Origin: Sphingobacteriaceae bacterium | GTDB lineage: Bacteria > Bacteroidota > Bacteroidia > B-17B0 > Aurantibacillaceae | NCBI GenBank assembly: GCA_002319075.1 | Contig: NVQB01000001.1 | Span: 2,852,001 to 2,916,000, forward strand | DNA length: 64,000 nt | Direction of reading: 5' to 3' | Shown: piece after piece, positions 26,167 to 35,104 of the stretch | How positions within the stretch are numbered: position 1 is the first letter of the stretch | Layout: each line of letters begins with the position of its first letter | Notes under the pieces: model-generated | What the model was told of the DNA's origin: nothing | The model's input: only the letters and a program-made list of their open reading frames with translations | Database searches by the model: none | Made by a program: the position numbers and the translations under genes

Positions 26167-26894
26167 GTTGCTATTATTTTGAGAAGGAGGTTTTTGTAAA
26201 TAACACCGGTGTACTCTTGTACTTTTAATTTTGTGAATTGCTCTTTAAATGCATTGATATTTAAAAGTACTTTGTCGCTTTGGCCCTCGTACCAGCCTCC
26301 AAAATCATAAAACTTAACATCCAGTTTCTTAAATTCAAGAATATCGAGCCAATGCAGGGCTCTGTGTGCTTTCCCGCTGTTTGATGAGTTTATGCCAGGT
26401 GTCTGGTCAGTTTGGAAGGAACTAAGATTAGTTGCTCTTTCTTTTGTAACTCTGTAAAAATTGATATAAATAAATTTGTTTTCCTGTTTGATGTAAGAAA
26501 TAGCAAGAATTCCATTTTTGTTGTAAGCTTTTAAACGGAACCTTTCTGCTAAACGGATGTTTTTTTTTGAAGCAAAAGCATCGAAAAGGTCCATAAAATT
26601 TTTAAGCTCTTTCTCGGGAAGATTAAATATGACTTTGTGTTCAAAGTTCTGATTGCCGATAAATGAATTAATCTCAGATACAGTTCTGTGGTAAATCGTT
26701 TCGCGAATACGATCTTGAGATTGTGAAAGATCTATCAACAACGTATAAAATTCATTTAAAACATGTGCGTAATTTTTCGGGGATTGAATGCAGTAAATAA
26801 TATCCGCGGTGTTCTCAATCTTGTCGGTCAAAAAATATTCGTTGACAGAAAAAATAAGCCTTTTATAGCGAATATGATTTATATTTTTAATCAA
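26154..26894 (-). CDS. Uncharacterised acyltransferase-like protein (FemAB/GNAT fold?)
   Basis: I do not recognise this 246-residue protein with certainty. The C-terminal section YDFGGWYEGQSDK... ending in IDLNAFKEQF-like residues resembles the FemAB/GNAT-type patterns seen in cell-wall or lipid aminoacyl/acetyltransferases. The earlier part has a RIRETIYHRTV helix, typical of none. The start is TTG at 26894, overlapping the stop of the upstream glycosyltransferase by 4 bases (TTGA). No ATG is available near the N-terminus. Located between a glycosyltransferase and a methyltransferase, it may add an acyl group to the glycan, but this is inference. Confidence 0.55.
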   Translation of the reverse strand: MIKNINHIRYKRLIFSVNEYFLTDKIENTADIIYCIQSPKNYAHVLNEFYTLLIDLSQSQDRIRETIYHRTVSEINSFIGNQNFEHKVIFNLPEKELKNFMDLFDAFASKKNIRLAERFRLKAYNKNGILAISYIKQENKFIYINFYRVTKERATNLSSFQTDQTPGINSSNSGKAHRALHWLDILEFKKLDVKFYDFGGWYEGQSDKVLLNINAFKEQFTKLKVQEYTGVIYKNLLLKIIATCKR

Positions 26895-28147
26895 GCGTCG
26901 TGAGTCAGTTTTTTATAAATGCTTGTGTATTTTTGCACAGCCATTTTTGTATCGAAGTGATCCAGGGCTATTTTGCGGTATACACCTGGAGTTTTTTCGA
27001 GCTTTAAATAATTTTCACAAGCCCGCGCATATTCCTTGCTTGTAAAATCATTTAATAAGATTCCACCTTTGTGTTTATTGAAATACAGATCATTGTCGCC
27101 AATGCCTGCATTTGTAATTATGGGTAAATCCATTGCCCAGCATTCAGCCATTTTAGTGGGAGAAGAAGCAATCTTAGAATAAGAAGGTTTTATAAAAAAA
27201 ATAGCGGCTTTTGCCAGGGCCAGGTAGCCAGGAACGTCCTTATGAGAACTACTGGTTGAAAAAATAAACGATTTATCTTCCTCCGAATAAGCACTCAAAA
27301 CTTTTTGAAGTTCCTTAGCATCCTTTGTAAGTATCACTAATTTTAGATGCGGGATACTTTTTTTCCATTCAATCATGCAATCGATCATTTCTTTGGTGTA
27401 ATACCAGGTGCCAATTGAACCGGTGTAAATAAAGAGCACATCGTTACTTTGTGTTTTTGGAAAAGAAATTTCTGTTTTATGTTCTTTGCTGAAGATCTGC
27501 ATATCTGCACAACAAGGAATAACGCTTGTTTTTTTATTAATAAAATCGCTGCTGTAAGTTTTTCCGAGTTCGGCCACCGCAGCATTGGTAAGCGAAACGA
27601 TCGCATCGGAACGCTTTATAAACTCTTGTTCTTTTTTCTTAAAATAGGAATAAAAGAAGCGCTGAATGAAATTGTTTTTTTTCCAGATGCCGCCATCGAT
27701 ACGTTCATCGGCCCAAAATCCCCGCATATCGAAGATAAAAGGAATGTTGTGTTTTTTTCGTAATGACAATCCAATAAGTGATGCCAGGTAACTTCTGCAA
27801 TGAACCAGGCTTATTTTTTTATCCTTGCTTATTTTGCTGGCAAGACTTCGAATTTTTCGCACGTACTCTAATCGCGAAAGTGTTCCTCCAGCTTCATCAT
27901 ATAAAATATACTCCCATTGAATGGGTAAGTTTTTTATGAGTGATAAGATTGTGTGTTGTTCTTTTTCGAGCCTGTCCTTTTTTTCGCATGATAGAATATG
28001 GATGTAAAAACCTTGAGAGGCAATTCCACATAAATACGGTAAAATCTGCGATTGCCCAAGTGGATCGCTGAGTCCGTCGAATGTGATATAGAGAGTGTTT
28101 TTGTGCAATGGCTTTAATTCGTTAAATTTATCAGAGAAAATGGACAT
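26891..28147 (-). CDS. GT-B glycosyltransferase, family 4-like
   Basis: The 418-residue protein has a GT-B fold: an N-terminal Rossmann half (YITFDGLSDPLGQSQILPYL) and a C-terminal half with FIYTGSIGTWYYTKEM and the donor-binding region SPTKMAECWAMDLPII. The acceptor and the sugar are unknown. It begins at ATG 28147, and its first 8 bases are shared with the start of a plus-strand gene. The gene runs into a methyltransferase/acyl-type pair downstream, forming a three-gene minus-strand unit. Confidence 0.85.
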   Translation of the reverse strand: MSIFSDKFNELKPLHKNTLYITFDGLSDPLGQSQILPYLCGIASQGFYIHILSCEKKDRLEKEQHTILSLIKNLPIQWEYILYDEAGGTLSRLEYVRKIRSLASKISKDKKISLVHCRSYLASLIGLSLRKKHNIPFIFDMRGFWADERIDGGIWKKNNFIQRFFYSYFKKKEQEFIKRSDAIVSLTNAAVAELGKTYSSDFINKKTSVIPCCADMQIFSKEHKTEISFPKTQSNDVLFIYTGSIGTWYYTKEMIDCMIEWKKSIPHLKLVILTKDAKELQKVLSAYSEEDKSFIFSTSSSHKDVPGYLALAKAAIFFIKPSYSKIASSPTKMAECWAMDLPIITNAGIGDNDLYFNKHKGGILLNDFTSKEYARACENYLKLEKTPGVYRKIALDHFDTKMAVQKYTSIYKKLTHDA

Positions 28148-29486
28148 TTTTGACCTTATATTACCACCGCTCTACTTAATTCTTGTTCTGTATTTCGCTC
28201 ATAAATTTACATTAAAACGCATTAGAAAAGAGCCGATTTACAAATATTTTATGCGCGGTTTGTTGCTCAAAATCTTTGGTGCAATTTGTCTGGGGCTGGT
28301 TTATTTTTTCTATTACACCGGTGGCGACACTGTAAATTATCACTATACGGCCTCAGCTCTTATTACTCTTCTTTTTGAGCGGCCTTATGACTTTATGTAC
28401 ATCTATTTTGACGAGCCATTAGTTTCGGAGTTTTACCTGATGAATTCGAATTATGATTTTACGTATTGGGTAAATGATTCTTATGCGTTCTTTGTTTCCA
28501 AGTGTTTTGTTCCTGTTATTTTGCTCTGTGGAAAAAGCTATATGGCTAGTGCTATTGTCATCGCGTCGCTTTGTTATCTTGGAGTCTGGCGGTTGTTCCT
28601 GGTGTTTGTAAGAGAGTTTCCCCATCTTGAGAAGCAATTAACCTGGTCTGTATTATACGTGCCTTCTGTTATTTTTTGGGGAAGCGGAATTATGAAAGAC
28701 AGCGTAACGTTCTCTGCAACTTGTTTCTACGTACATGGATTTTACTGGTTTTTCACACAGCGTAGATGGAGAATTAAATACCTGGTTTCTCTCATTATGG
28801 GAGTTTATTTTTTATTATCTATTAAGCCCTATATACTTTTTGCCTTACTGCCGGGGTCAATTCTGTGGTTTGTGTCTCTTAGGGTAACACGTATAAAAAA
28901 TAATTTTGTGAGGATTATGATTACGCCTACGCTCCTGGCTTTGGGTATAGGAATTGCCTTGTATACCCTGGAGCAACTGGGAGATTCATTGGGCGTTTAT
29001 TCCCTTGAAAAAGTTATTAAAACGGCTTCCGGCGCCCAGCAGGATCTTAAGCAAAGTTATTATGGAGGAAACACTTTTAATATAGGAGACTATGAACCTA
29101 CTGTAGCCGGCATGCTTTCTGTTGCGCATAAAGCGATTTTTGCAACGCTCTTCCGTCCTACACTTATCGATGTGAGAAATTTTGTGATGGGTGTTTGTGC
29201 AATTGAAAATACGTTTATTCTTGTCTTTACCGTTTACCTTATTATCCGGTTAAGAGTTTTTCGTTTTTTCAGTCTTATTACTTCACATCCTTTGTTGATG
29301 TTCTCTTTTATTTTTTCGATCTTTTTCGCATTTTCCGTGGGTGTATCCATTTCAAATTTTGGAACGCTGGTAAGGCTTAAGATCCCCTGTATTCCTTTCT
29401 ATCTTTCTAGTCTGGTTATTTTGAATAGCATGGTGGAAAGTAAAATTCAGCAAAAAGTTAAGCGCATAAAGATGCTGCCAACCTAG
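28140..29486 (+). CDS. Polytopic membrane protein (possible glycan polymerase or flippase-type)
   Basis: The 448-residue protein (from ATG 28140) has about ten hydrophobic segments and short loops. The first segment starts at residue 5. A longer loop around residues 70-135 is rich in Tyr, Phe and Asp, including TGGDTVNYHY and NYDFTYWVND. Sequence does not match known Wzx or Wzy motifs that I can see, but topology and context in a glycan cluster would fit a polymerase-like protein. Upstream ATG at 28095 would add 15 residues that are not membrane-like. The start overlaps the divergent glycosyltransferase start by 8 bases. Function not established. Confidence 0.6.
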   Translation: MDIFDLILPPLYLILVLYFAHKFTLKRIRKEPIYKYFMRGLLLKIFGAICLGLVYFFYYTGGDTVNYHYTASALITLLFERPYDFMYIYFDEPLVSEFYLMNSNYDFTYWVNDSYAFFVSKCFVPVILLCGKSYMASAIVIASLCYLGVWRLFLVFVREFPHLEKQLTWSVLYVPSVIFWGSGIMKDSVTFSATCFYVHGFYWFFTQRRWRIKYLVSLIMGVYFLLSIKPYILFALLPGSILWFVSLRVTRIKNNFVRIMITPTLLALGIGIALYTLEQLGDSLGVYSLEKVIKTASGAQQDLKQSYYGGNTFNIGDYEPTVAGMLSVAHKAIFATLFRPTLIDVRNFVMGVCAIENTFILVFTVYLIIRLRVFRFFSLITSHPLLMFSFIFSIFFAFSVGVSISNFGTLVRLKIPCIPFYLSSLVILNSMVESKIQQKVKRIKMLPT

Positions 29487-29487
29487 A

Positions 29488-31392
29488 TCAATTCATCCAC
29501 TTTTTATACCACATCTGGAACATCAATAAGTACCAGATTTTTTGCCCTAATTCTTTTTTTCCGTCGTAAAAATTCTTAAGTAGTTGAGAAACGTAAGATG
29601 CATGAAAAACTCCGGACCGGTTTATTTGTTCGGGACTTAAATATTCTGTGACCAAAGGTTTAAGCTCTTTACAAAGCCAATTCTCAAGCGGAATAGCAAA
29701 GCCCATTTTTGGTCTGTCGAGCATTTTTTTCGGAACGTATTTGTGGGTTATTTCCCGGAGAATATATTTCTTAATGCCTTTGTGGTATTTGAAATCATCA
29801 GGCAACTGTGCAGCATACTCTATGATGCGATGATCAAGAAAGGGCTCTCTTCCTTCTAGTCCAAATGCCATGGTAGCACGATCCACTTTCTGAAGAATAT
29901 CATCCAGCATGTAAGTCTGATAATCGATAGCCATCATATAAGAAAGATCAGTGTAAAATTCTTTTTTAAGTTCCTGTGCATGGTAGGCTGTGTTTAACGC
30001 TTGGTAAGGATGAGAGATCAAATTCTTAAACTCCTTTTCAGAATATTGCGTACTCATGCTAAACATAAATTTTTCAGCAGAAGGATCTCTGAGAAGCATT
30101 TTAAGTTTCTCGTACCGGTTTGCAAAATTATAGCGTTTACCTACCACAGGTAATTTTTCAGCAGATATTTTTGACATAATTCCTGCAGATAAATTTCTGA
30201 GTGGAGCGGGAATCTGGTTTAGAAATTTTCCCTGCTTTAATAAAAAGTCGTATCGGTTGTAGCCTGCAAAAACTTCGTCGCCCCCGTCTGCACTTAATAC
30301 CACTTTTACTTTGTCACGCGAAAGTTTGCTCACCAACATTGTAGGAATGGCGCTTTGATCGCCAAAAGGCTCGTCGTAAATAGAAGTCAGGTAAGGAATT
30401 AAGTCAAGCGCATCTTTTTCTTCGCAATAAATTTCCGTATGATCTGTGCCCAGGTAGTTTGCTGTTTCTTTAGCGTAGGGTGCTTCATTAAGGGAAGAAT
30501 CTTTAATGCCAATTGTAAAGGTTTGTAATTTTTTGGAACTCCCAGCCATCAATAGTGCTGTTAAACAAGTACTGTCATAACCTCCACTTAAAAATACGCC
30601 CACTGGAACGTCACTTACCATGCGGTACCTGAAGGCTGACATTAAAATATCTTCTGTTTGGGTTTTTGCGTCTTCGAAAGATATGTTAAGTTTCGGTTTA
30701 TTATAAGCGTTGTAAACATTCCAATACTGGTGTTCGCTGATGGTTATTTTTTCAGGATTTATTTTTAAATAATGTCCGGCTTTTAATTTATAACAATGAT
30801 TAAAAATGCAATAAGGAGTTGGTACGTTCCCATGCTGAGCAAATGCTGCAACGGCGTCGAGATTTAGTTCTTTCTTGAAGCCGGGGTGTTGATGAAAAGC
30901 TTTGAGCTCTGAAGCAAAAAGAAATAAATTATTTGCAAAATAATAGAAGAAAGGTTTTACACCAGCCCGGTCGCGCGCGCAATAAATTTCATTTTTTGCA
31001 GAATCATAAATCACAAATACAAACATGCCAATGAATTTTTCCAGGCAGTTTATTCCCCAAGCGTCAAAAGCCTGGAGTATGACTTCAGTATCTGAATCGC
31101 TTTGAAAAAAATTTCCGTTTTGCTGAAGTTCTTTTTTTATCTCCTTGTAGTTATATATTTCGCCGTTAAAAGTGATGTGCAGGTTTTTATGCTGCATGGG
31201 TTGGCTCCCGTTATTACTTAGATCGATGATTGAAAGACGGCGGTGAGCTAAACCCAGCTGGAAATTACCTTTTTCCTGCAGGAAAGTTCCTGACCCATCT
31301 GGACCTCTGTGTGCGAGCGTATCAGACATTTTAGTGAGAATGTCTGGTGTAGATTTTTTATTAAAATCTATAAATCCTGCAATGCCGCACAT
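29488..31392 (-). CDS. asnB: Asparagine synthase (glutamine-hydrolysing), glycan-locus type
   Basis: The 634-residue protein has an N-terminal class II glutaminase with Cys2 (MCGIAGF) and AHRGPDGSG. A C-terminal AsnB ATP-pyrophosphatase domain contains the loop VFLSGGYDSTCL and later PFLDHRIIEYA. It forms asparagine or a related amide from glutamine. Members of this size are frequent in Bacteroidota capsule and exopolysaccharide loci, where amide formation on uronic acids has been proposed. It is followed 46 bases upstream by the transglutaminase-like gene. The stop is 1 base from the convergent membrane-protein stop. Confidence 0.92.
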   Translation of the reverse strand: MCGIAGFIDFNKKSTPDILTKMSDTLAHRGPDGSGTFLQEKGNFQLGLAHRRLSIIDLSNNGSQPMQHKNLHITFNGEIYNYKEIKKELQQNGNFFQSDSDTEVILQAFDAWGINCLEKFIGMFVFVIYDSAKNEIYCARDRAGVKPFFYYFANNLFLFASELKAFHQHPGFKKELNLDAVAAFAQHGNVPTPYCIFNHCYKLKAGHYLKINPEKITISEHQYWNVYNAYNKPKLNISFEDAKTQTEDILMSAFRYRMVSDVPVGVFLSGGYDSTCLTALLMAGSSKKLQTFTIGIKDSSLNEAPYAKETANYLGTDHTEIYCEEKDALDLIPYLTSIYDEPFGDQSAIPTMLVSKLSRDKVKVVLSADGGDEVFAGYNRYDFLLKQGKFLNQIPAPLRNLSAGIMSKISAEKLPVVGKRYNFANRYEKLKMLLRDPSAEKFMFSMSTQYSEKEFKNLISHPYQALNTAYHAQELKKEFYTDLSYMMAIDYQTYMLDDILQKVDRATMAFGLEGREPFLDHRIIEYAAQLPDDFKYHKGIKKYILREITHKYVPKKMLDRPKMGFAIPLENWLCKELKPLVTEYLSPEQINRSGVFHASYVSQLLKNFYDGKKELGQKIWYLLMFQMWYKKWMN

Positions 31393-31438
31393 ACTATAAA
31401 TTCAGAATTTTGGAATTGTTTTTAATGGCTACCAATGG

Positions 31439-32305
31439 CTATTTTGCTAAAATAAGGGTATCTTCTTTTTCTTCCTGAAACTCCTTTTGTTTCGTGCCAA
31501 AGTGAGCTTTTGCATAGAGGGAAATTAGTAGCAAGCCCAAACAAACAGGCAATAAGTAGGTGCAAACATTCATTGTTTGATGCAAAAGTTTCATGTTTTT
31601 TGCAGGAAGTTTATTCACTTCGCCATAGGAATGTCTTTCTAAAATTTTATCAAATAACGGTCTTGGTAAACGTTTTTCGTAAGCCTTATAGAGCAAATCC
31701 TTTTTTGTGAGATAATAATCAAGGCTCATGTGACTATCTTCGATTACTCCCCAATCTGGTTCAATGCTAACATCGTAAAGGTGCCAGCCTCCCTGGTAAT
31801 GTACCTCACACAAATAGTGACCCGGACCCTCGTCAAATCCAAGTCCAACACTCCGCACGTTAATACCTTTCTTTTTAAGTATTTCCATAAAGACAGAGGT
31901 TTGCTGACTGCAAATGGCTTCAGAATGATTCAGGATATCATCAGATATCACTATAAAAGAAATGTGCGACCAAAGCGTTTTTCCAACTAACCAGGCTATC
32001 CAGTTTTCAGAAAATGAATATTTGAGATCTTCGTGGTAAAAACGTTTTTTAATAATTTCGCTTAAATTCAACGCGTACTCTGTTGTATCAAATGAAACAG
32101 TTGTTTTATTTTTTTCATAAGTGGCATCAGCGTAGGCAATCAGTTGATTTAAAGTAGAAAATTTTTTCAGCTCCGCCGAATATTTTTCATTTTTAGATCT
32201 GTTGGGTTCGGCAGGCGTCCATAATTTAGCAAGAAGTGGAATCAGGCTTAGGGCAAATAAAACAAGGACTAATCTTTGTTTATGAGATCTTGAAAGTTGT
32301 AACAT
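31439..32305 (-). CDS. Membrane-bound transglutaminase-like protein
   Basis: From the ATG at 32305 (a GTG at 32332 would add 9 residues) the 288-residue protein has an N-terminal hydrophobic anchor and a second hydrophobic segment near residue 255. Between them lies a transglutaminase-like (papain-fold) core. The catalytic Cys is in AICSQQTSVFMEIL, His in GPGHYLCEVHY and Asp in HLYDVSIEPDWG. Such proteins act as proteases, amidases or dedicated peptide-bond enzymes. The partner here is unknown. It sits between a glycosyltransferase and the asparagine synthase, so it may modify a glycan or amide group formed by the latter. That is inference. Confidence 0.75.
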   Translation of the reverse strand: MLQLSRSHKQRLVLVLFALSLIPLLAKLWTPAEPNRSKNEKYSAELKKFSTLNQLIAYADATYEKNKTTVSFDTTEYALNLSEIIKKRFYHEDLKYSFSENWIAWLVGKTLWSHISFIVISDDILNHSEAICSQQTSVFMEILKKKGINVRSVGLGFDEGPGHYLCEVHYQGGWHLYDVSIEPDWGVIEDSHMSLDYYLTKKDLLYKAYEKRLPRPLFDKILERHSYGEVNKLPAKNMKLLHQTMNVCTYLLPVCLGLLLISLYAKAHFGTKQKEFQEEKEDTLILAK

Positions 32306-32445
32306 GTGTCTAGATAGTTCAACAAATAGCACTAAGGTTTCTTATGAAATAACAAGGTGCAATATACTACAATTATTTGACTTACAGGGTCTTAATTTGC
32401 ATTTAAGCATGTTGGCAAAAACAAAAGAATCTGAAAAATTGGCGA

Positions 32446-33273
32446 TTAACCCTTTAAAAGTACCTGCGAAATAACCTTAATTGCCAGACGAAAATTTTTT
32501 ATCAATAAAGACTCTGTGAAACTAATACGAAATGTTTTGAGCTTTAACGCTAATGCGTAACGTGATGGTACAAGTTTGTTTTCTACAACAAGTGCGTAAA
32601 AAAGCACAAGGTCTCTTATGTTTTTCGGACTTATATTTTTAGACATGCTTTTTGAGTGGATGCGGTATTTCAATTTACAATTGCCGTTAACCTGAATTCC
32701 TTTTCCAAGTTTATTTAATTGTAATAGAAAAAAGCGATCTGCAGAATTCGATAATTTTTCCTCGAACAGAATTCCCCGCTCTTTAAACTCCTTTCGGATG
32801 AGGTAATTTGAGGGACAAGAGCAATAATTTGACTTATAGGTGCAAATCTCAAGTTCAACATCGTCGCAAACGGGTGCATACTCTATCCCAAGCTCTTCTC
32901 CTTTTTCATTGATTAAACTTGCGGCCGAACAAGCAAATAGAATTTCTTTATTTTTATCAAGCTCCTCAACCCGTTGCTTAATAAAATCTTTGTCGAGCAC
33001 ATCATCGGCATCCACAAATAAATAATAATCGCCTGAAGCTACCGCGCAACCTTTATTGCGGGCTGCAGACACGCCCTTATTTTTTTGGAACAGGTAAGTT
33101 AAGTTTTCAGCTTTAAATTCATTTACAAGTTCTTTGCTGGCATCTGTACTTCCATCATCTACTACAATAATTTCATAATTACTATACGACTGTTCTTGTA
33201 TTGACTTTAACGTATCAACGATAAAAGAGGAGGCATTATAACAAGGTATGATAATGCTTACTTTACCTTGCAT
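32446..33273 (-). CDS. Glycosyltransferase family 2 (GT-A)
   Basis: The 275-residue inverting-type GT-A enzyme has the family 2 opening VSIIIPCYNASSF, the nucleotide-binding segment EIIVVDDGSTD and the metal-binding DxD in LFVDADDVLD. It transfers a sugar from a nucleotide donor to a lipid-linked or growing glycan. No transmembrane helices are obvious. The start overlaps the upstream methyltransferase by 16 bases. A 140-base gap follows before the transglutaminase-like gene. Confidence 0.9.
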   Translation of the reverse strand: MQGKVSIIIPCYNASSFIVDTLKSIQEQSYSNYEIIVVDDGSTDASKELVNEFKAENLTYLFQKNKGVSAARNKGCAVASGDYYLFVDADDVLDKDFIKQRVEELDKNKEILFACSAASLINEKGEELGIEYAPVCDDVELEICTYKSNYCSCPSNYLIRKEFKERGILFEEKLSNSADRFFLLQLNKLGKGIQVNGNCKLKYRIHSKSMSKNISPKNIRDLVLFYALVVENKLVPSRYALALKLKTFRISFTESLLIKNFRLAIKVISQVLLKG

Positions 33274-34010
33274 ATTGCGAAGAAGGTTTTACATGTTTTA
33301 ATTTCAGACAGATCAGAAACGAGTTCGTAATCTTCTTCTGTTGGATACATAGGAATGCCTGATAGCGCCCTCATAACGTAGTCCTGAAATGCCAGGGGAA
33401 GTTTTCTTATACCCCTCAGGTAAAAAAACCTTTCTGTAAGTTGCGCAAGTTTTGCTCCCAGACTTTTACGGTGTTTGTAGCGCGTGTATTGTTGTCCCAG
33501 TATAGTTACCTGAGGATAAACAGAATTAAGAACGGCTTGTAATTCTTCGTAGTTCCACTCCTGTGTATGAAAAGGATTTTTGGCCGAGCCTTCGGGAGTA
33601 TTGATAGTTCTGTTAGGCGTTGATAAAAAAATAATTCCCCCGGTTTTAATAGTGCGTTTGAATTCTTTCAGAACCTCCAGGTAGTGGGTTGTGTGCTCAA
33701 TCGTTTCAAAAGAAACGATGGTGTCAAAATAAGTATCCTCAAAAGGAAGAGCCGTAGCATCTGCCTGAATAAAATTTAAATTATTGCGCTTAAAGCTTTT
33801 TTTACATTGCTTAATAGCTTCTTCAGAAATATCTGCTCCCGTAACCTGCAATCCATGGGAAGCCATTCTGTCTGCTCCAAATCCCGATCCACAAGCGATG
33901 TCCAATGCCACAACTGGGGTTCGAATATATTCGAAAACCATATTGTAACGGTGAACATGTTCACCCCACCAGGGATTGTCTACGCTATTTTCTTGTCTCT
34001 CTGAAGACAT
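33258..34010 (-). CDS. SAM-dependent methyltransferase, class I
   Basis: The 250-residue protein has motif I VVALDIACGSGFGADRMAS, with the acidic strand end GADIS and post-motif VSFETIEH. The fold is Methyltransf_11-like. It probably acts on a sugar or lipid in the glycan pathway. Its ATG overlaps the upstream gene's stop by one base (TAATG), consistent with coupling. Substrate unknown. Confidence 0.85.
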   Translation of the reverse strand: MSSERQENSVDNPWWGEHVHRYNMVFEYIRTPVVALDIACGSGFGADRMASHGLQVTGADISEEAIKQCKKSFKRNNLNFIQADATALPFEDTYFDTIVSFETIEHTTHYLEVLKEFKRTIKTGGIIFLSTPNRTINTPEGSAKNPFHTQEWNYEELQAVLNSVYPQVTILGQQYTRYKHRKSLGAKLAQLTERFFYLRGIRKLPLAFQDYVMRALSGIPMYPTEEDYELVSDLSEIKTCKTFFAICKVK

Positions 34011-35104
34011 TATTGTAATAATAAGTTTAAGTGTTTATTTATAGTTTCGGGCGATTTATTGAATCGGTTAAAAACAGTCTCTTTTAATTTATCTCCCATC
34101 AACGGGGAACTTTTTCCGTCGTAAATTTCTTCAAGGCAGGTAATCATGCCAGGCAGAGGATTTTCACGATTAACCATGTATCCGTTTTCTGTGTTCACTA
34201 TATAATCTGAAAAATCACCCACGCCTTCGCAAACAATTACTTTTTTAGAGAAAATTGCCGCCTCTTTCACGGTATTACTGCTGGCTTCCGTGTAGGATGG
34301 ATGAATTAAAATATCACAAGCGGAAACATAATTCATAACGTTTGTGGTATAACCGATAAAAAAAACATTTTTTTCAAGCTTTTCATCTGCTACTATTTGT
34401 TTGCAGAAGTCTAGTTCAGGTCCCGCATCCAAGGCTAATAATTTTACATCTTTCCCTTGTTTTACCAATGCACCAACGGCTTTGATAGCAAGATCGTTTC
34501 TTTTTAAGTTTACAAATCTGCCACATAACAACACTAGCAGTTTTGAAGGGAATTTGGTCTTTATTTCGTTTGATTGTATTGTAGTAGTGGCAAATTTAGT
34601 AAAATCATAAACATAAGGAACAAGCTTCACTTTTTCCGGCTTCACTTTTTCTTCAAACACCATATGGTTATAAATAACAGACGAAGGAACAACAATTTTC
34701 TTTGCTAAAAAATTTATGACCCTGTCGAAAAAATTAGACATTTTATTTTGCTCTATCAGATGATGCCGGTATGCCACCACTTTAGATTTCATAAAATATT
34801 GCGCTACTACCGCAATGATATTAGCCTGCTGCAAATGCGATTGCACAGCGGTAATATTATGCGAGTTACAAAATCTGATGAGGTAACGGACATGTTTTAA
34901 ATAATACAAAAAGGGTCTCTTCTTTTCGATGTTGTAGGAATGAACTTCCACATTATTTTTTTCAAGAAGCTGGTGAAGATCACCTTTTTTGTCATGCGTC
35001 AACAAGAACACCTTATGTCCACGAGAGGCGAATTCACAGGCCAGCGTTTCGGTGGCATTACTGCGATTGTTGGATGGATAATATATCAGTAGAGTTTCAG
35101 GCAT
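34010..35104 (-). CDS. GT-B glycosyltransferase, family 4-like
   Basis: The 364-residue protein from ATG 35104 has the GT-B layout. Its N-terminus MPETLLIYYPSNNRSNATE is characteristic of the lipid/glycan-binding half. The C-terminal half holds the nucleotide-sugar site SYTEASSNTVKEAAIFSKK and a conserved Gly-rich strand LLVLLCGRFV. A longer reading from 35170 would add 22 residues from within the preceding gene. I chose the shorter start because it has the expected family N-terminus. It overlaps the upstream methyltransferase by 8 bases. Confidence 0.86.
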   Translation of the reverse strand: MPETLLIYYPSNNRSNATETLACEFASRGHKVFLLTHDKKGDLHQLLEKNNVEVHSYNIEKKRPFLYYLKHVRYLIRFCNSHNITAVQSHLQQANIIAVVAQYFMKSKVVAYRHHLIEQNKMSNFFDRVINFLAKKIVVPSSVIYNHMVFEEKVKPEKVKLVPYVYDFTKFATTTIQSNEIKTKFPSKLLVLLCGRFVNLKRNDLAIKAVGALVKQGKDVKLLALDAGPELDFCKQIVADEKLEKNVFFIGYTTNVMNYVSACDILIHPSYTEASSNTVKEAAIFSKKVIVCEGVGDFSDYIVNTENGYMVNRENPLPGMITCLEEIYDGKSSPLMGDKLKETVFNRFNKSPETINKHLNLLLQ

